Source: Candidatus Melainabacteria bacterium (GTDB taxonomy: Bacteria; Cyanobacteriota; Vampirovibrionia; Obscuribacterales; Obscuribacteraceae). Taken from it: a DNA stretch of 59,081 nt. Below are positions 25,854 to 33,975 of the stretch, in pieces (the stretch's first letter is position 1; each line of letters starts with the position of its first letter). The position numbers and the translations under genes were made by a program. The notes below the pieces were generated by a model that did no database searches, was not told the DNA's origin, and saw nothing but the letters and a program-made list of their open reading frames with translations. The stretch is from positions 1 to 59,081 of the forward strand of contig JACRFZ010000097.1 of the NCBI GenBank assembly GCA_016212515.1, given 5' to 3'.

Positions 25854-26306
25854 ATGTCGAAAGACGACCGACCCATTCAACTTGAACCTGCCGGTAAGGC
25901 GGAGCGTACCGATTGGGACCACAAATGCTCGCGCTCCGCTTCCTTGCTTGAATCTTTTTATCATGCCGTGCACGGGGTGAAGGTTGCCTTGCAGGGGCAG
26001 CGCAATCTGCGCATTCATTTTTTGATTACGCCCTGCGTTCTGGTACTGGCTTACCTGCTTCAGGTGGAAGCCTGGGGTTATGCACTATTGCTTCTGTCTA
26101 TTGGTCTTGTGATTACCGCTGAACTTATTAATACGGCCATTGAGCACATGGTGGACATTCAGGCCGGCTATCGTTATCACCTATCGGCACGCTATGCCAA
26201 GGATACGGCCGCTGCTGCCGTGATGCTTTCGGCCCTGACAGCTGTGCTGGTCGGTGTAGCGGTTTTCATGCCGCGCATAATTGCTCTGGTCTCTGCCGTT
26301 AAGTAG
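25854..26306 (+). CDS. dgkA: Diacylglycerol/undecaprenol kinase family protein
   Basis: 150 residues from ATG 25854; a TTG at 25752 would add 34 disordered residues. Neither start has an ideally spaced ribosome binding site. The core (SLLESFYHAVHGVKVALQGQ) is followed by three membrane helices and the family signature ELINTAIEHMVD, then AKDTAAAAVM. It phosphorylates diacylglycerol or, in Gram-positive-like members, undecaprenol for re-entry into the cell-wall lipid cycle. Which substrate is used here is not visible. Confidence 0.92.
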   Translation: MSKDDRPIQLEPAGKAERTDWDHKCSRSASLLESFYHAVHGVKVALQGQRNLRIHFLITPCVLVLAYLLQVEAWGYALLLLSIGLVITAELINTAIEHMVDIQAGYRYHLSARYAKDTAAAAVMLSALTAVLVGVAVFMPRIIALVSAVK

Positions 26307-26399
26307 TTCGTTTCGGTTTCTCTGTTGACCGTTTCGTTCACAAAAGTTCTGGGATTTATACGAAGAGTAGTGCTTGAAACGCCCATGGGACGGGGACGG

Positions 26400-26443
26400 T
26401 GGGAATATTCCCATTGACAGTGGCCGCCCGCCGGGTGTTCTAT
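26400..26443 (+). promoter_or_regulatory. Palindrome beside a -35-like hexamer
   Basis: TGGGAATATTCCCA (26400-26413) is a perfect 14 bp palindrome. It is followed immediately by TTGACA (26414-26419); a poor -10 (TTCTAT, 26438-26443) lies 18 bp further on. An operator overlapping the promoter of the Gly/Tyr-rich gene is plausible. Confidence 0.4.
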
Positions 26444-26506
26444 TAATACATAGGCAGCAGCGGTGTGCCGAACCTGGTACCGCAAACGATTGGAGAATCC
26501 CCTATT

Positions 26507-27340
26507 ATGACTTGGAAAGCAAGCCGTGAGCGCGACGAAAGCTATGCTGACAATTTCCCCGTTCACAGGAACGATGTTCCGCCCATGGTGGATATGTCAG
26601 ACCGCAATGTCAATCAGCGATTTGAGAATCGGGGCTCTGCCGATAATATCCGTATTCAAGACGGCAACCGCGTAATTCACATTGGTCATGTCGAGAACCT
26701 CTATATAGGTGGCGGCAACTGCGACCGGGTCGGCTATGGTAGGAACAGCTATATGGCTGACCAGTCGGCCTTCGAGTCTCAGACTCGGGCTTATCGCCGG
26801 GCCTGTCAGGTGCAAGATTTCCGGCAGCAGTATGGCAATTATCGGGAAGACTATGACTATGGTCAGGGCGGTTGCTTCGGCAACGGTCGAATCGGCCGGG
26901 GTCCTGTTTACCGCCCCGTAGACGACGGTTACGGCTACGGCGAAGTGGGCGACTACGGTTATCACCGTCGTCGTGGACCTCTCTCCGATGTGGGTGATGG
27001 TCTCAGAAGCGTGAACAGAGACATCATCGGACCTGGTATTCAGCTTCTGGCTGGAATTTTTACAGGCAAGGCCCTGGTAGACGGCATGCGTAACGGTAAT
27101 GGCGGTCGCTTGCTCTACAGTAACGGCGGCCTGCCCTTCTTCGGCAATGTGGGCTACGACCGTTGGAGCGATCCCTATTACGCCCAGCAACAGAGCTGGA
27201 ACCAGCCCTGGAACCAGGCCTGGAACCAGCCGACATGGAACGACCCTCGCTTCTACGACCCCGGCTATGGCGGCTACTACCAGCAGCAGCGCCGCCATTA
27301 CGGCAATAATCGCCCCGGTATAACTTTCCGCATCGGCTAA
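26507..27340 (+). CDS. Gly/Tyr/Arg-rich low-complexity protein
   Basis: 277 residues from ATG 26507, which has GGAG about 11 nt upstream. No signal peptide. Residues 40-80 form an ordered beta-like piece (NIRIQDGNRVIHIGHVENLY, an IGGG motif). After that it is dominated by Gly, Tyr, Arg, Asp and Asn. A short helical hydrophobic region (LLAGIFTGKALVDGM) lies near 195. The C-terminus has imperfect WNQ/WNQP/WNQA repeats and a GYYQQQRR tail. Composition like this is typical of phase-separating or surface matrix proteins. No function can be assigned. It is a single gene with a strong terminator. Confidence 0.65.
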   Translation: MTWKASRERDESYADNFPVHRNDVPPMVDMSDRNVNQRFENRGSADNIRIQDGNRVIHIGHVENLYIGGGNCDRVGYGRNSYMADQSAFESQTRAYRRACQVQDFRQQYGNYREDYDYGQGGCFGNGRIGRGPVYRPVDDGYGYGEVGDYGYHRRRGPLSDVGDGLRSVNRDIIGPGIQLLAGIFTGKALVDGMRNGNGGRLLYSNGGLPFFGNVGYDRWSDPYYAQQQSWNQPWNQAWNQPTWNDPRFYDPGYGGYYQQQRRHYGNNRPGITFRIG

Positions 27341-27360
27341 GCGGTTAAAAGCATAATTTG

Positions 27361-27391
27361 ACGTGGACTGAGTCACTCAGTCCACGTTTTT
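27361..27391 (+). terminator. Strong, probably bidirectional terminator
   Basis: ACGTGGACTGAG pairs perfectly with CTCAGTCCACGT around a TCA loop (27361-27387), followed by TTTTTG. It sits between convergent genes ending at 27340 and 27454. Confidence 0.9.
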
Positions 27392-27453
27392 GCATGGGGG
27401 CTTATGGTTTGTTGCTTGCACTGAACTTGCGCGAAGCTTCAGAAGGGTTGATT

Positions 27454-28377
27454 CTAACTATTCTCGTTTTCCGGCTTCAGGTAGAAAACGGTTTTGCCGT
27501 CGCCGGTTTCAATACTGTCAATGTCCACCTGAAAGACCGCCTTGCTTACGACTCCCCCGAGCACTTCAGACGGTACCCCCAGAGCCGCAAGACTGTTCGA
27601 CGTTTCTGTCGGCTTTTGCAGGAGTGCCACTCTATTAGCGATATGGGCAGCGAAGTTGAGATCGTGCAAGACCAGAGCAATGGTCAGTCCATCCTTACGC
27701 AGGTCTTTCAAATACTCGAGGATTTCCAATTGATGGCGGAAGTCCAGCCCTGAAAGCGGTTCGTCCATTAGCAAGAGGCTCGGGCGCTGGCTGAGGGCCA
27801 TGGCGATTATTGCCCTCTGTCTTTCCCCGCCTGAGAGGTGGGCTAGATTTCTGTCTTGCAGGTGTCCCAGATCCAGTTTCTCGATTACTTCCGCCAGATG
27901 CGCCTTCTCTTTGCCGTCCATCTGACTGGAGGGCTGCCACCACTTCTGGTGCGGGTTGCGTCCCAGATTTATCAGTTCTATGACCTTCATGTCATCGGGT
28001 ATCTGAAGGCTCTGCGGCAGGTAGGCTACTTTTGAGGCGAACTGCTTGGGCGATAGAGCCCAGATATTTTCACCTTCAAATTCCACTTTGCCGCTGCTTG
28101 GTTTTAGAGCCCTGGCCATGCCTTTCAGAAGCGTGGACTTGCCGCAGCCGTTCGCTCCCATTATTGCCAGTATTTCACCCTCAAGGAGGCTGAGGCTGAC
28201 TTCGTGCACGGCAAAGGGAAAGTCGGGTTTACCTCCTCCAATCTGCTTCCCAGCTCTTTGTGCGCTATTGAGATAACTCAAGGCGAGCGAAAATATCTGT
28301 AGCTTTACTCTTCTTTCGTCCTTATTTGTCTGGCTCTTGTCGGCTTTATCTCCGGGTAATGTTTGTCCGCTGGTCAT
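27454..28377 (-). CDS. ABC transporter ATP-binding protein, FecE/BtuD type
   Basis: 307 residues. Walker A is MGANGCGKSTLLKG (about residue 70), the signature is LSGGERQRAIIAM (about 180), Walker B is LLLMDEPLSGLD, and the switch His is in LVLHDLN. It powers import of a siderophore, haem or cobalamin through the FecCD permease, with which its ATG overlaps by 4 bp (ATGA). The N-terminal 40 residues and an internal piece (RAGKQIGGGKPDFPFA) are polar additions. No periplasmic binding protein or TonB receptor is adjacent, so the substrate is open. Confidence 0.93.
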   Translation of the reverse strand: MTSGQTLPGDKADKSQTNKDERRVKLQIFSLALSYLNSAQRAGKQIGGGKPDFPFAVHEVSLSLLEGEILAIMGANGCGKSTLLKGMARALKPSSGKVEFEGENIWALSPKQFASKVAYLPQSLQIPDDMKVIELINLGRNPHQKWWQPSSQMDGKEKAHLAEVIEKLDLGHLQDRNLAHLSGGERQRAIIAMALSQRPSLLLMDEPLSGLDFRHQLEILEYLKDLRKDGLTIALVLHDLNFAAHIANRVALLQKPTETSNSLAALGVPSEVLGGVVSKAVFQVDIDSIETGDGKTVFYLKPENENS

Positions 28378-29372
28378 CTTTCCACCACCCGGTCCAGGCT
28401 CTGAGCCAGTAGATAGATGAAAATCGGACCTCCGACTACAGCCATGAGGCTACCCAGCGGTAGTTCCTGTCCGGGTAGGATAATGCGGGCGCCGAGATCG
28501 GCCGTCAGAGTTAAAATGCAGCCACAGAGGGCTGCGGCCGCCAGTTGCAGCCGCTCTCCCTCTGGCACAAAGCGCCTGGCCAGGTGGGGACCGATCAAGC
28601 CGACAAAGCCCACCAGACCGCTGAGGGAGACTGCCCCGGCAGTCAAAGTGATGGCTGCCGAGAGAATCACCAGTTGGCTCTTTCTGACGTCCAGACCGAG
28701 GGAGGCTGCTGCTTCCTCTCCCAGGCTGAGGAGGCGTAACTGCTTGCTGCTCATAAGGGCTACCGCCAGAGCAGGTAGGGTATAGCAGGCGGCGGGCACA
28801 AGTTCCGACCAGTTCCGGCCGGAGAGACCACCAAGTAGCCAGAGGCTCAATCCCTGGGCCATGGTCTGAGTACCGAAGACAGGCATGACTAAATTTATGG
28901 CGGCACTGGCAATCGATGAAAGGGCTATGCCTGAAAGAAGTAATCTGGGTATGGACACTGAGGCGGTGCTGCCGCCGCCCCGACTGGAGAGGACGATGAC
29001 CAGTAAGCTGGTTGCGGCACCGCCTATGAGGGCAATCAGGGGTACCAGACTCAAATCCAGCCCGATTAGAATGGCCGCTGCTACTCCCAGGGCGGCGCCA
29101 CTGGAAACACCGGTCAAATACGGATCTGCCAGTTGGTTGCGGGAGAGTTTTTGCAATAGGTAGCCGGCCGTGGAAAGGGCCAGGCCAATCAGCGCTGCGC
29201 TCAGTAGCCGCGGCAGCCTGATCTCTCTTATTACTTGTAGATTAGCCTCATCCCCTTGCCCGTAAAGTAAGGGCCAGGCCTGGAGGGGGCTCAGGTTCAC
29301 TTCTCCCAGGCAGAGATTGGCTGTAAATGCTGCCAGGAGCATAAGTAGTAAGATTGTCAGTCGCAGATACAC
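28374..29372 (-). CDS. FecCD-family ABC transporter permease
   Basis: 332 residues with about nine to ten membrane helices, normal for the family. Signature segments are RLPRLLSAALIGLALSTAG, NQLADPYLTGVSSGAALGV and GLVGFVGLIGPHLARRFV. Start GTG 29372. Functions with the ATP-binding protein downstream. The divergent upstream gene is a cysteine desulfurase; 97 bp separate the two, too short for a B12 riboswitch. Confidence 0.93.
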   Translation of the reverse strand: MYLRLTILLLMLLAAFTANLCLGEVNLSPLQAWPLLYGQGDEANLQVIREIRLPRLLSAALIGLALSTAGYLLQKLSRNQLADPYLTGVSSGAALGVAAAILIGLDLSLVPLIALIGGAATSLLVIVLSSRGGGSTASVSIPRLLLSGIALSSIASAAINLVMPVFGTQTMAQGLSLWLLGGLSGRNWSELVPAACYTLPALAVALMSSKQLRLLSLGEEAAASLGLDVRKSQLVILSAAITLTAGAVSLSGLVGFVGLIGPHLARRFVPEGERLQLAAAALCGCILTLTADLGARIILPGQELPLGSLMAVVGGPIFIYLLAQSLDRVVER

Positions 29373-29469
29373 TTAACTAATACTTGAATCACTTACATTA
29401 CAAAGTAGAAATTGCTTTGTGAGGGGATGTTACCATGTTGCCAGCCGTGTTACTAAATGGTATCGGTTG

Positions 29470-30645
29470 ATGGAAGCCTTGATTTATCTCGATAACAGTG
29501 CAACTACCCGTGTGCGTCCTGAAGTTCTGGAGGCCATGCTGCCCTATCTTTCGGAAAATTTCGGCAATCCCAGTTCGATTCACTCCCAGGGGCGCAAAGC
29601 GAGAGAGGCTGTGGAGCAGGCCAGGCAGGAAGTTGCCGATTTGCTCGGTTGCCAACCCCGGGAAGTTTATTTTTCAAGTTGTGGAACGCTGTCCAACAAT
29701 GTAGCACTCCTGGGCCGGGCTCGCTTTGTGGAGGCTAACGGCTTAAACCGGCATCTTGTGGTTTCTCAGATAGAGCATCCTTCTGTAATGGGACCGGCGC
29801 AGTATCTTGAGAGTCAGGGCTTTCGCGTCACTTATCTTCCTGTCGACAGAGAAGGCCTGATCAATCTGGAGGCCCTGGAGACCGCTCTCAGGCAGGGGGC
29901 TTCCATGGTTTCAATTATGTGGGCCAACAATGAAATTGGCGTATTGCAGCCTATCGAGGCCATTACGGAACTGGTGGAGAAGGTGGCCTCAGAGCAGGGG
30001 CGTGAAATTTACCAACATTGCGATGCCGTGCAGGTAATCGGCAAACTGCCTGTTGATCTTGAAAAGTTGAAACTCTCCAGTCTCTCTTTCTCGGGGCATA
30101 AGTTCGGCGCTCCTAAAGGAATCGGTGCCTTATTTCTGCGGCGTCTCGTGAACGTCATGCCCATAATTTTTGGCGGTGGACAGGAGATGGGTTTGATGCC
30201 CGGTACCGAACCCCTGGCCAACATAGTGGCTCTTGGTGTTGCCTCCCGCCTGGCTCGGCTTGAGCAAGAGGAGCTACAAAAGCGCCTGCGCGGCTATCAG
30301 GAAAAGCTGATTGAGGCTCTCTTGCGGTTGCCCGGCGTAGAGCTGACCGGACCTAGTTCCGTGCAAATGCGCCTTCCCGGCCATGTCAGTTTTTGCACAG
30401 GCGGTATCGAAGGTGAAGCCCTGGTCTTAAAGAGTGATCTGAAGGGGTTGGCCATATCCAGTGGCAGCGCCTGCCATCAGGGCATCATCGAACCTTCGGC
30501 GGTATTGAGGGCCATCGGTCTTTCGCCTGAGAAAGCTTTAGGTTCGGTGCGCATTACCTTTGGTCGAGATTCAAGCGACGCCGATGTGGAAAAGGCTTGC
30601 GCAATCTTACAGAAGTTGCTGGCCCGTGCCGGCGCCAGTGGCTGA
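29470..30645 (+). CDS. Cysteine desulfurase (NifS/IscS-like)
   Basis: 391 residues from ATG 29470 (MEALIYLDNSATT); earlier in-frame codons add nothing conserved. Class V PLP enzyme that removes sulfur from cysteine for Fe-S clusters, thiolation or, in some members, handles selenocysteine. PLP Lys is in SFSGHKFGAPKG (about 208) and the persulfide-forming Cys is in SGSACHQG (about 334). HCDAVQVIGKLP and MWANNEIGVLQPI are cofactor-binding blocks. It stands alone, without iscU or a regulator, so the acceptor is unknown. Confidence 0.94.
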   Translation: MEALIYLDNSATTRVRPEVLEAMLPYLSENFGNPSSIHSQGRKAREAVEQARQEVADLLGCQPREVYFSSCGTLSNNVALLGRARFVEANGLNRHLVVSQIEHPSVMGPAQYLESQGFRVTYLPVDREGLINLEALETALRQGASMVSIMWANNEIGVLQPIEAITELVEKVASEQGREIYQHCDAVQVIGKLPVDLEKLKLSSLSFSGHKFGAPKGIGALFLRRLVNVMPIIFGGGQEMGLMPGTEPLANIVALGVASRLARLEQEELQKRLRGYQEKLIEALLRLPGVELTGPSSVQMRLPGHVSFCTGGIEGEALVLKSDLKGLAISSGSACHQGIIEPSAVLRAIGLSPEKALGSVRITFGRDSSDADVEKACAILQKLLARAGASG

Positions 30646-30666
30646 GAGCGGCGGTTAAGACTGCTG

Positions 30667-32313
30667 CTACTCAGGTTTGTCGGTAGGGGTGGCGTCTGTT
30701 TTAGTTGCTTCGCCCGCCGGTTTTTGTGCAGCCTTAGCGGCGGGAGGCTCTGTTTGCGGACCGACAAACATATTGCCGACAAAATGTACCAGACCAGCTG
30801 GTCTCTCTGTCATTTTCCCGTGCAGCATCTGGATGCCGCCTCTGGCCATTTTTACTTTCGCTTTGCCGTAAGGGTACCACCATACTCGGTGCGAACCACC
30901 GGCTGAATCAATGCTGATGTGTTTGATATTGACCAGGTCATACAAACCAAAGTATGAATGACTTCTTCCGAAGCCGCTTTTCTTGATGCCGCCCCAGGGG
31001 AGCTGTGGCGTGGCGTGACTGAATAGGCAGTCGTTGATGAGGGCAGTGCCTACGTTAAGATCTCTTGCCACGCATTCTGCCCGTTCCAGTTTTCCGGCCC
31101 AGATTGTGGCGCACAGTCCAAATTGACTGTCGTTAGCCAGTTCCACCGCTTTGTCTTCCGTTTCGACAACCATAATCGGTAAGAGCGGTCCGAAAGTTTC
31201 CTCGGTCATGACCTTCATGGTGTGGTCCACGTTGGTCAGAACGGTAGGCTCAAAGAAGAAGCCGCCCAGATCCTCTCTAGCTTTTCCACCGGTCAGTATG
31301 GTGGCACCTTTACTAAGGGCATCTTCCACCTGGTCTTTGACCTTAGCCAACTGCACTTCGTCCACCAGCGGACCGACATCGGTGCTGTCACTGGTCCCCG
31401 GTCCAAGTTTAAGTCCGGAAGCCAATTTTGTTAGTTTTGAGATGATTTTTTCTGTATTCTTGCCCTTGATCAAGTAGACTCTTTCGACCGATGCGCAGGC
31501 CTGTCCGGCATTGGTGAAGGCACCCCAGGTGATACCACGACAGGTCCAATCAATCGGTGCATCCGGCAGTACGATGGCCGCGTCTTTCCCGCCCAGCTCA
31601 AGCGTCAGCGGCGTGAGATTGTCGGCGCATTGCGCCATCACTTTCTGACCGCCCTGCACAGAGCCTGTGAATATCAATTTGCTTAATGCAGCTTCGCTCA
31701 GGTATTTTCCTGTTTCTCTATCGCCCGTGACTATTTCCACCACCCCTTGGGGTAAACCGGCTTCCTGGCAGAGTTCTCCAATTTTGATGCCAATCAAGGG
31801 CGACTTTTCAGAGGGCTTAATTATGACTGTATTGCCCACCATTATGGACATTATGGTGGCCATCATGGGAATCGAAAAGGGATAATTCCATGGGGCGATT
31901 ATTCCTACTACTCCCAGGGGCTCGAAGGCCACCAGGCTTTGCTTGCTGGAAAGTAAGGGGTTGGATAGGGAGATGCTTTGATCGGCCAGAAGTTTTTCTG
32001 CATTCTCGACCATCCACACACAAGTGTCCAGTGGACCTGTGAGTTCTGAGAGATAGGCTTCAGCCAGGGGCTTACCCACTTCTTCGCTAATCAATTGCGC
32101 CAGTTCATCGGCGCGGGCAGCAATTACCTGACGTAGCTTGAGCACATATTTTGCTCTTTGCTTGTAGGAGGTGAGTTGCCAGATTTCATAGGCTTTTTGA
32201 CTGGCCGCGACAATTTCGTCTACCTGGCTTTTCGACATAATCGGCACCCGCCCCAGCACTTCTTTGGTGGAGGGGTTTAACGATTCAAGAATTGCTTTGT
32301 GACTTGTGACCAT
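30667..32313 (-). CDS. NAD(P)-dependent aldehyde dehydrogenase
   Basis: 548 residues. Standard ALDH superfamily fold at residues 1-500: PWNYPFSIPMMATIMSIMVG (cofactor fold), LELGGKDAAIVLPDA with the general-base Glu (about 240), GQACASVERVY with the catalytic Cys (about 274), and EETFGPLLPIMVVE. The last 40 residues are a Pro/Ala/Lys/Thr-rich disordered tail not usual in the family. The specific aldehyde is not visible; overall sequence is nearest the succinate-semialdehyde/coniferyl-type broad group. Confidence 0.92.
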   Translation of the reverse strand: MVTSHKAILESLNPSTKEVLGRVPIMSKSQVDEIVAASQKAYEIWQLTSYKQRAKYVLKLRQVIAARADELAQLISEEVGKPLAEAYLSELTGPLDTCVWMVENAEKLLADQSISLSNPLLSSKQSLVAFEPLGVVGIIAPWNYPFSIPMMATIMSIMVGNTVIIKPSEKSPLIGIKIGELCQEAGLPQGVVEIVTGDRETGKYLSEAALSKLIFTGSVQGGQKVMAQCADNLTPLTLELGGKDAAIVLPDAPIDWTCRGITWGAFTNAGQACASVERVYLIKGKNTEKIISKLTKLASGLKLGPGTSDSTDVGPLVDEVQLAKVKDQVEDALSKGATILTGGKAREDLGGFFFEPTVLTNVDHTMKVMTEETFGPLLPIMVVETEDKAVELANDSQFGLCATIWAGKLERAECVARDLNVGTALINDCLFSHATPQLPWGGIKKSGFGRSHSYFGLYDLVNIKHISIDSAGGSHRVWWYPYGKAKVKMARGGIQMLHGKMTERPAGLVHFVGNMFVGPQTEPPAAKAAQKPAGEATKTDATPTDKPE

Positions 32314-32324
32314 ATTTGCTCGGG

Positions 32325-33887
32325 CTATTTTAGCGTATTACTGAGGTCTTTCGCTTCACTGTCACCCGGCGCTACGGAAATTGCCTTTGTCAACAACTCT
32401 TTGGCCAGGCTCAGGTTTGCTTCTTGCTTGGCCAGGCGAGCCATTCCAATCATGGCATCCTCGCAGGCCGGGCAGGCCGTCAGTGCCTTCTCGAACTTTT
32501 CCCGGGCGCCGCTAAAGTCTTTGCTGTTCAAGTCAAGATAGCCTACCGCTACGTTCAACTCTGGGTCTGCCGGATTTTGCCGGTAGTGACTGTCGACCTT
32601 TGCGGCCAGTTCTTTCAGTCCCTCTCTACTGGCACCGTCGTCTCTTAATTTGGCCCGCAGCTCCAGGGCCTGTGCCCTGGGGGTCAAGTCTTTGATGCGG
32701 GCGCATTCCCTGGCCTGGCTCATGGCTTCGAGCAGGTCGCCGTCTTTGAAACTGGCTTTGGCGATGAAGATTCTTGCCCCGGCCAGTGCCGGTTCTGCCT
32801 TTATGGCGTCTTCCATTTTTTCAATGCACTCTTTGTATTTGCCTTCCGCCAGGGCTAACTTGCCCAGGGCCAGTAGAACTGCCGGGTCGGTGGGAGCTTT
32901 GCTGCTGACCTCCGATATTAGCTTTTGTGCTTCCTGGTAATTGCCGCTGTCCAGTTCTTTCAGACCTGTACAGGCTGTAGCGCGGATGGAAAATTTCTGA
33001 CTACCTTTCAAATTGGCGATACTTTTCGAGAATTGCTGACTGCCTTCACTGCCTTCCAGATATAAGGCTACCGTCTTCAACCAGCGTGCTTCGGAAAGGG
33101 CCGGGCCATCCTTCTGGTTGGCGGAAAAGCGCTCCAGGCAGGCCAGACCTTCGGCAAAATAACCCATGGTGATGGCATCCCGACCCAGGCTCAGAAATAA
33201 CTCCGCAGGCAGTTGCTCGTCCTGACAGAGCTTCTTGTATTCGGCTCTTACTTGACCGGCATTGCCTGCTTTGTCAAGAGTAGAGATGAGACGGGTGCGA
33301 CTGGCTTGGGCAGTCGGATTGAGACTGCCGGCCTTCCTTTTAGCTTCCGCCTCCTTCTCCCGTTCGCCGCTGGCGCCATAGGCTTCAGCCAGGGCTTGCC
33401 AGGCTTCATAGCTGGTGGGATCGAGGCTTACCACTCTCTCGAATTCGGGCACCGCCTCCGATGCTTGCCCGAGCATGAGCAAGGTCATGGCTGTCTGCAG
33501 ATGGGCCAGGCTGGAGTTCGGGTCTATCACACAAGCCTGCCTGGCAACCTTCAAAGCTTCTTCCTGCCCGTTCTTGGTGCGCAACAGGACCGTGTTGAGA
33601 AGCAAATGCAACTGCAGGTTCTTAGAGCACTTAGCCTGCCAGGCCCTGAGCGAAGCCAGGGCCCCGTCGTTGTCGCCGCGTGCAAACAGGGTGGCGGCGT
33701 TCTTGACGCACTCTTTGCAGCCGGGGTCCTCCGTGCCGGTATCAGGGGCTTCCGTTTCTGCTTTCGCCGCCGCCTTCGATCGTCCATCGGCAGGAGAGAG
33801 GGAGAAGCCCGTTAAAAGGACGAGGCTCAAGATTAGCCCGGTTTGGATAGCGCGTCTCAAAAGCTTGCTCCTTTGCTTCTTTGCCAT
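32325..33887 (-). CDS. Exported TPR-repeat protein
   Basis: 520 residues, ATG 33887 with AAGG upstream. Signal peptide or anchor at residues 13-33 (LIQ-like hydrophobic core, ending SLSPADG). A CKEC motif near residue 57 precedes a long superhelix of about ten TPR units (for example PNSSLAHLQTAMTLLMLGQA, PTSYEAWQALAEAYGASGE, PADPELNVAVGYLDLNSKDF). Such proteins scaffold envelope complexes. It is divergent from a second TPR gene 64 bp away. Confidence 0.88.
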   Translation of the reverse strand: MAKKQRSKLLRRAIQTGLILSLVLLTGFSLSPADGRSKAAAKAETEAPDTGTEDPGCKECVKNAATLFARGDNDGALASLRAWQAKCSKNLQLHLLLNTVLLRTKNGQEEALKVARQACVIDPNSSLAHLQTAMTLLMLGQASEAVPEFERVVSLDPTSYEAWQALAEAYGASGEREKEAEAKRKAGSLNPTAQASRTRLISTLDKAGNAGQVRAEYKKLCQDEQLPAELFLSLGRDAITMGYFAEGLACLERFSANQKDGPALSEARWLKTVALYLEGSEGSQQFSKSIANLKGSQKFSIRATACTGLKELDSGNYQEAQKLISEVSSKAPTDPAVLLALGKLALAEGKYKECIEKMEDAIKAEPALAGARIFIAKASFKDGDLLEAMSQARECARIKDLTPRAQALELRAKLRDDGASREGLKELAAKVDSHYRQNPADPELNVAVGYLDLNSKDFSGAREKFEKALTACPACEDAMIGMARLAKQEANLSLAKELLTKAISVAPGDSEAKDLSNTLK

Positions 33888-33924
33888 TTAGCCTTAAGTT
33901 ACTTAGCATTATACTGATGCATCA

Positions 33925-33975
33925 TATGCTCAACTTCCCGCAACCCTGAATATGGTTATGCTCAATTTCCTGCAA
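33925..33975. repeat. Imperfect direct repeat at the start of the TPR gene
   Basis: TATGCTCAACTTCCCGCAA (33925-33943) and TATGCTCAATTTCCTGCAA (33957-33975) match at 17 of 19 positions, spaced 32 bp. The second copy contains an in-frame ATG of the plus-strand TPR gene; the first copy encodes a seven-codon decoy (MLNFPQP then TGA). Confidence 0.7.

Noticed and set aside
26597..27376. 259-codon minus-strand ORF
   Set aside because: Antisense to the Gly/Tyr-rich gene; the Val/Ala/Ile-rich composition comes from the opposite strand's Tyr/Gly/Asn codons, and it would start inside the terminator.
29373..29469. Cobalamin riboswitch before the FecCD permease
   Set aside because: The spacer is 97 bp and lacks the B12 box; a riboswitch needs about 200 nt.
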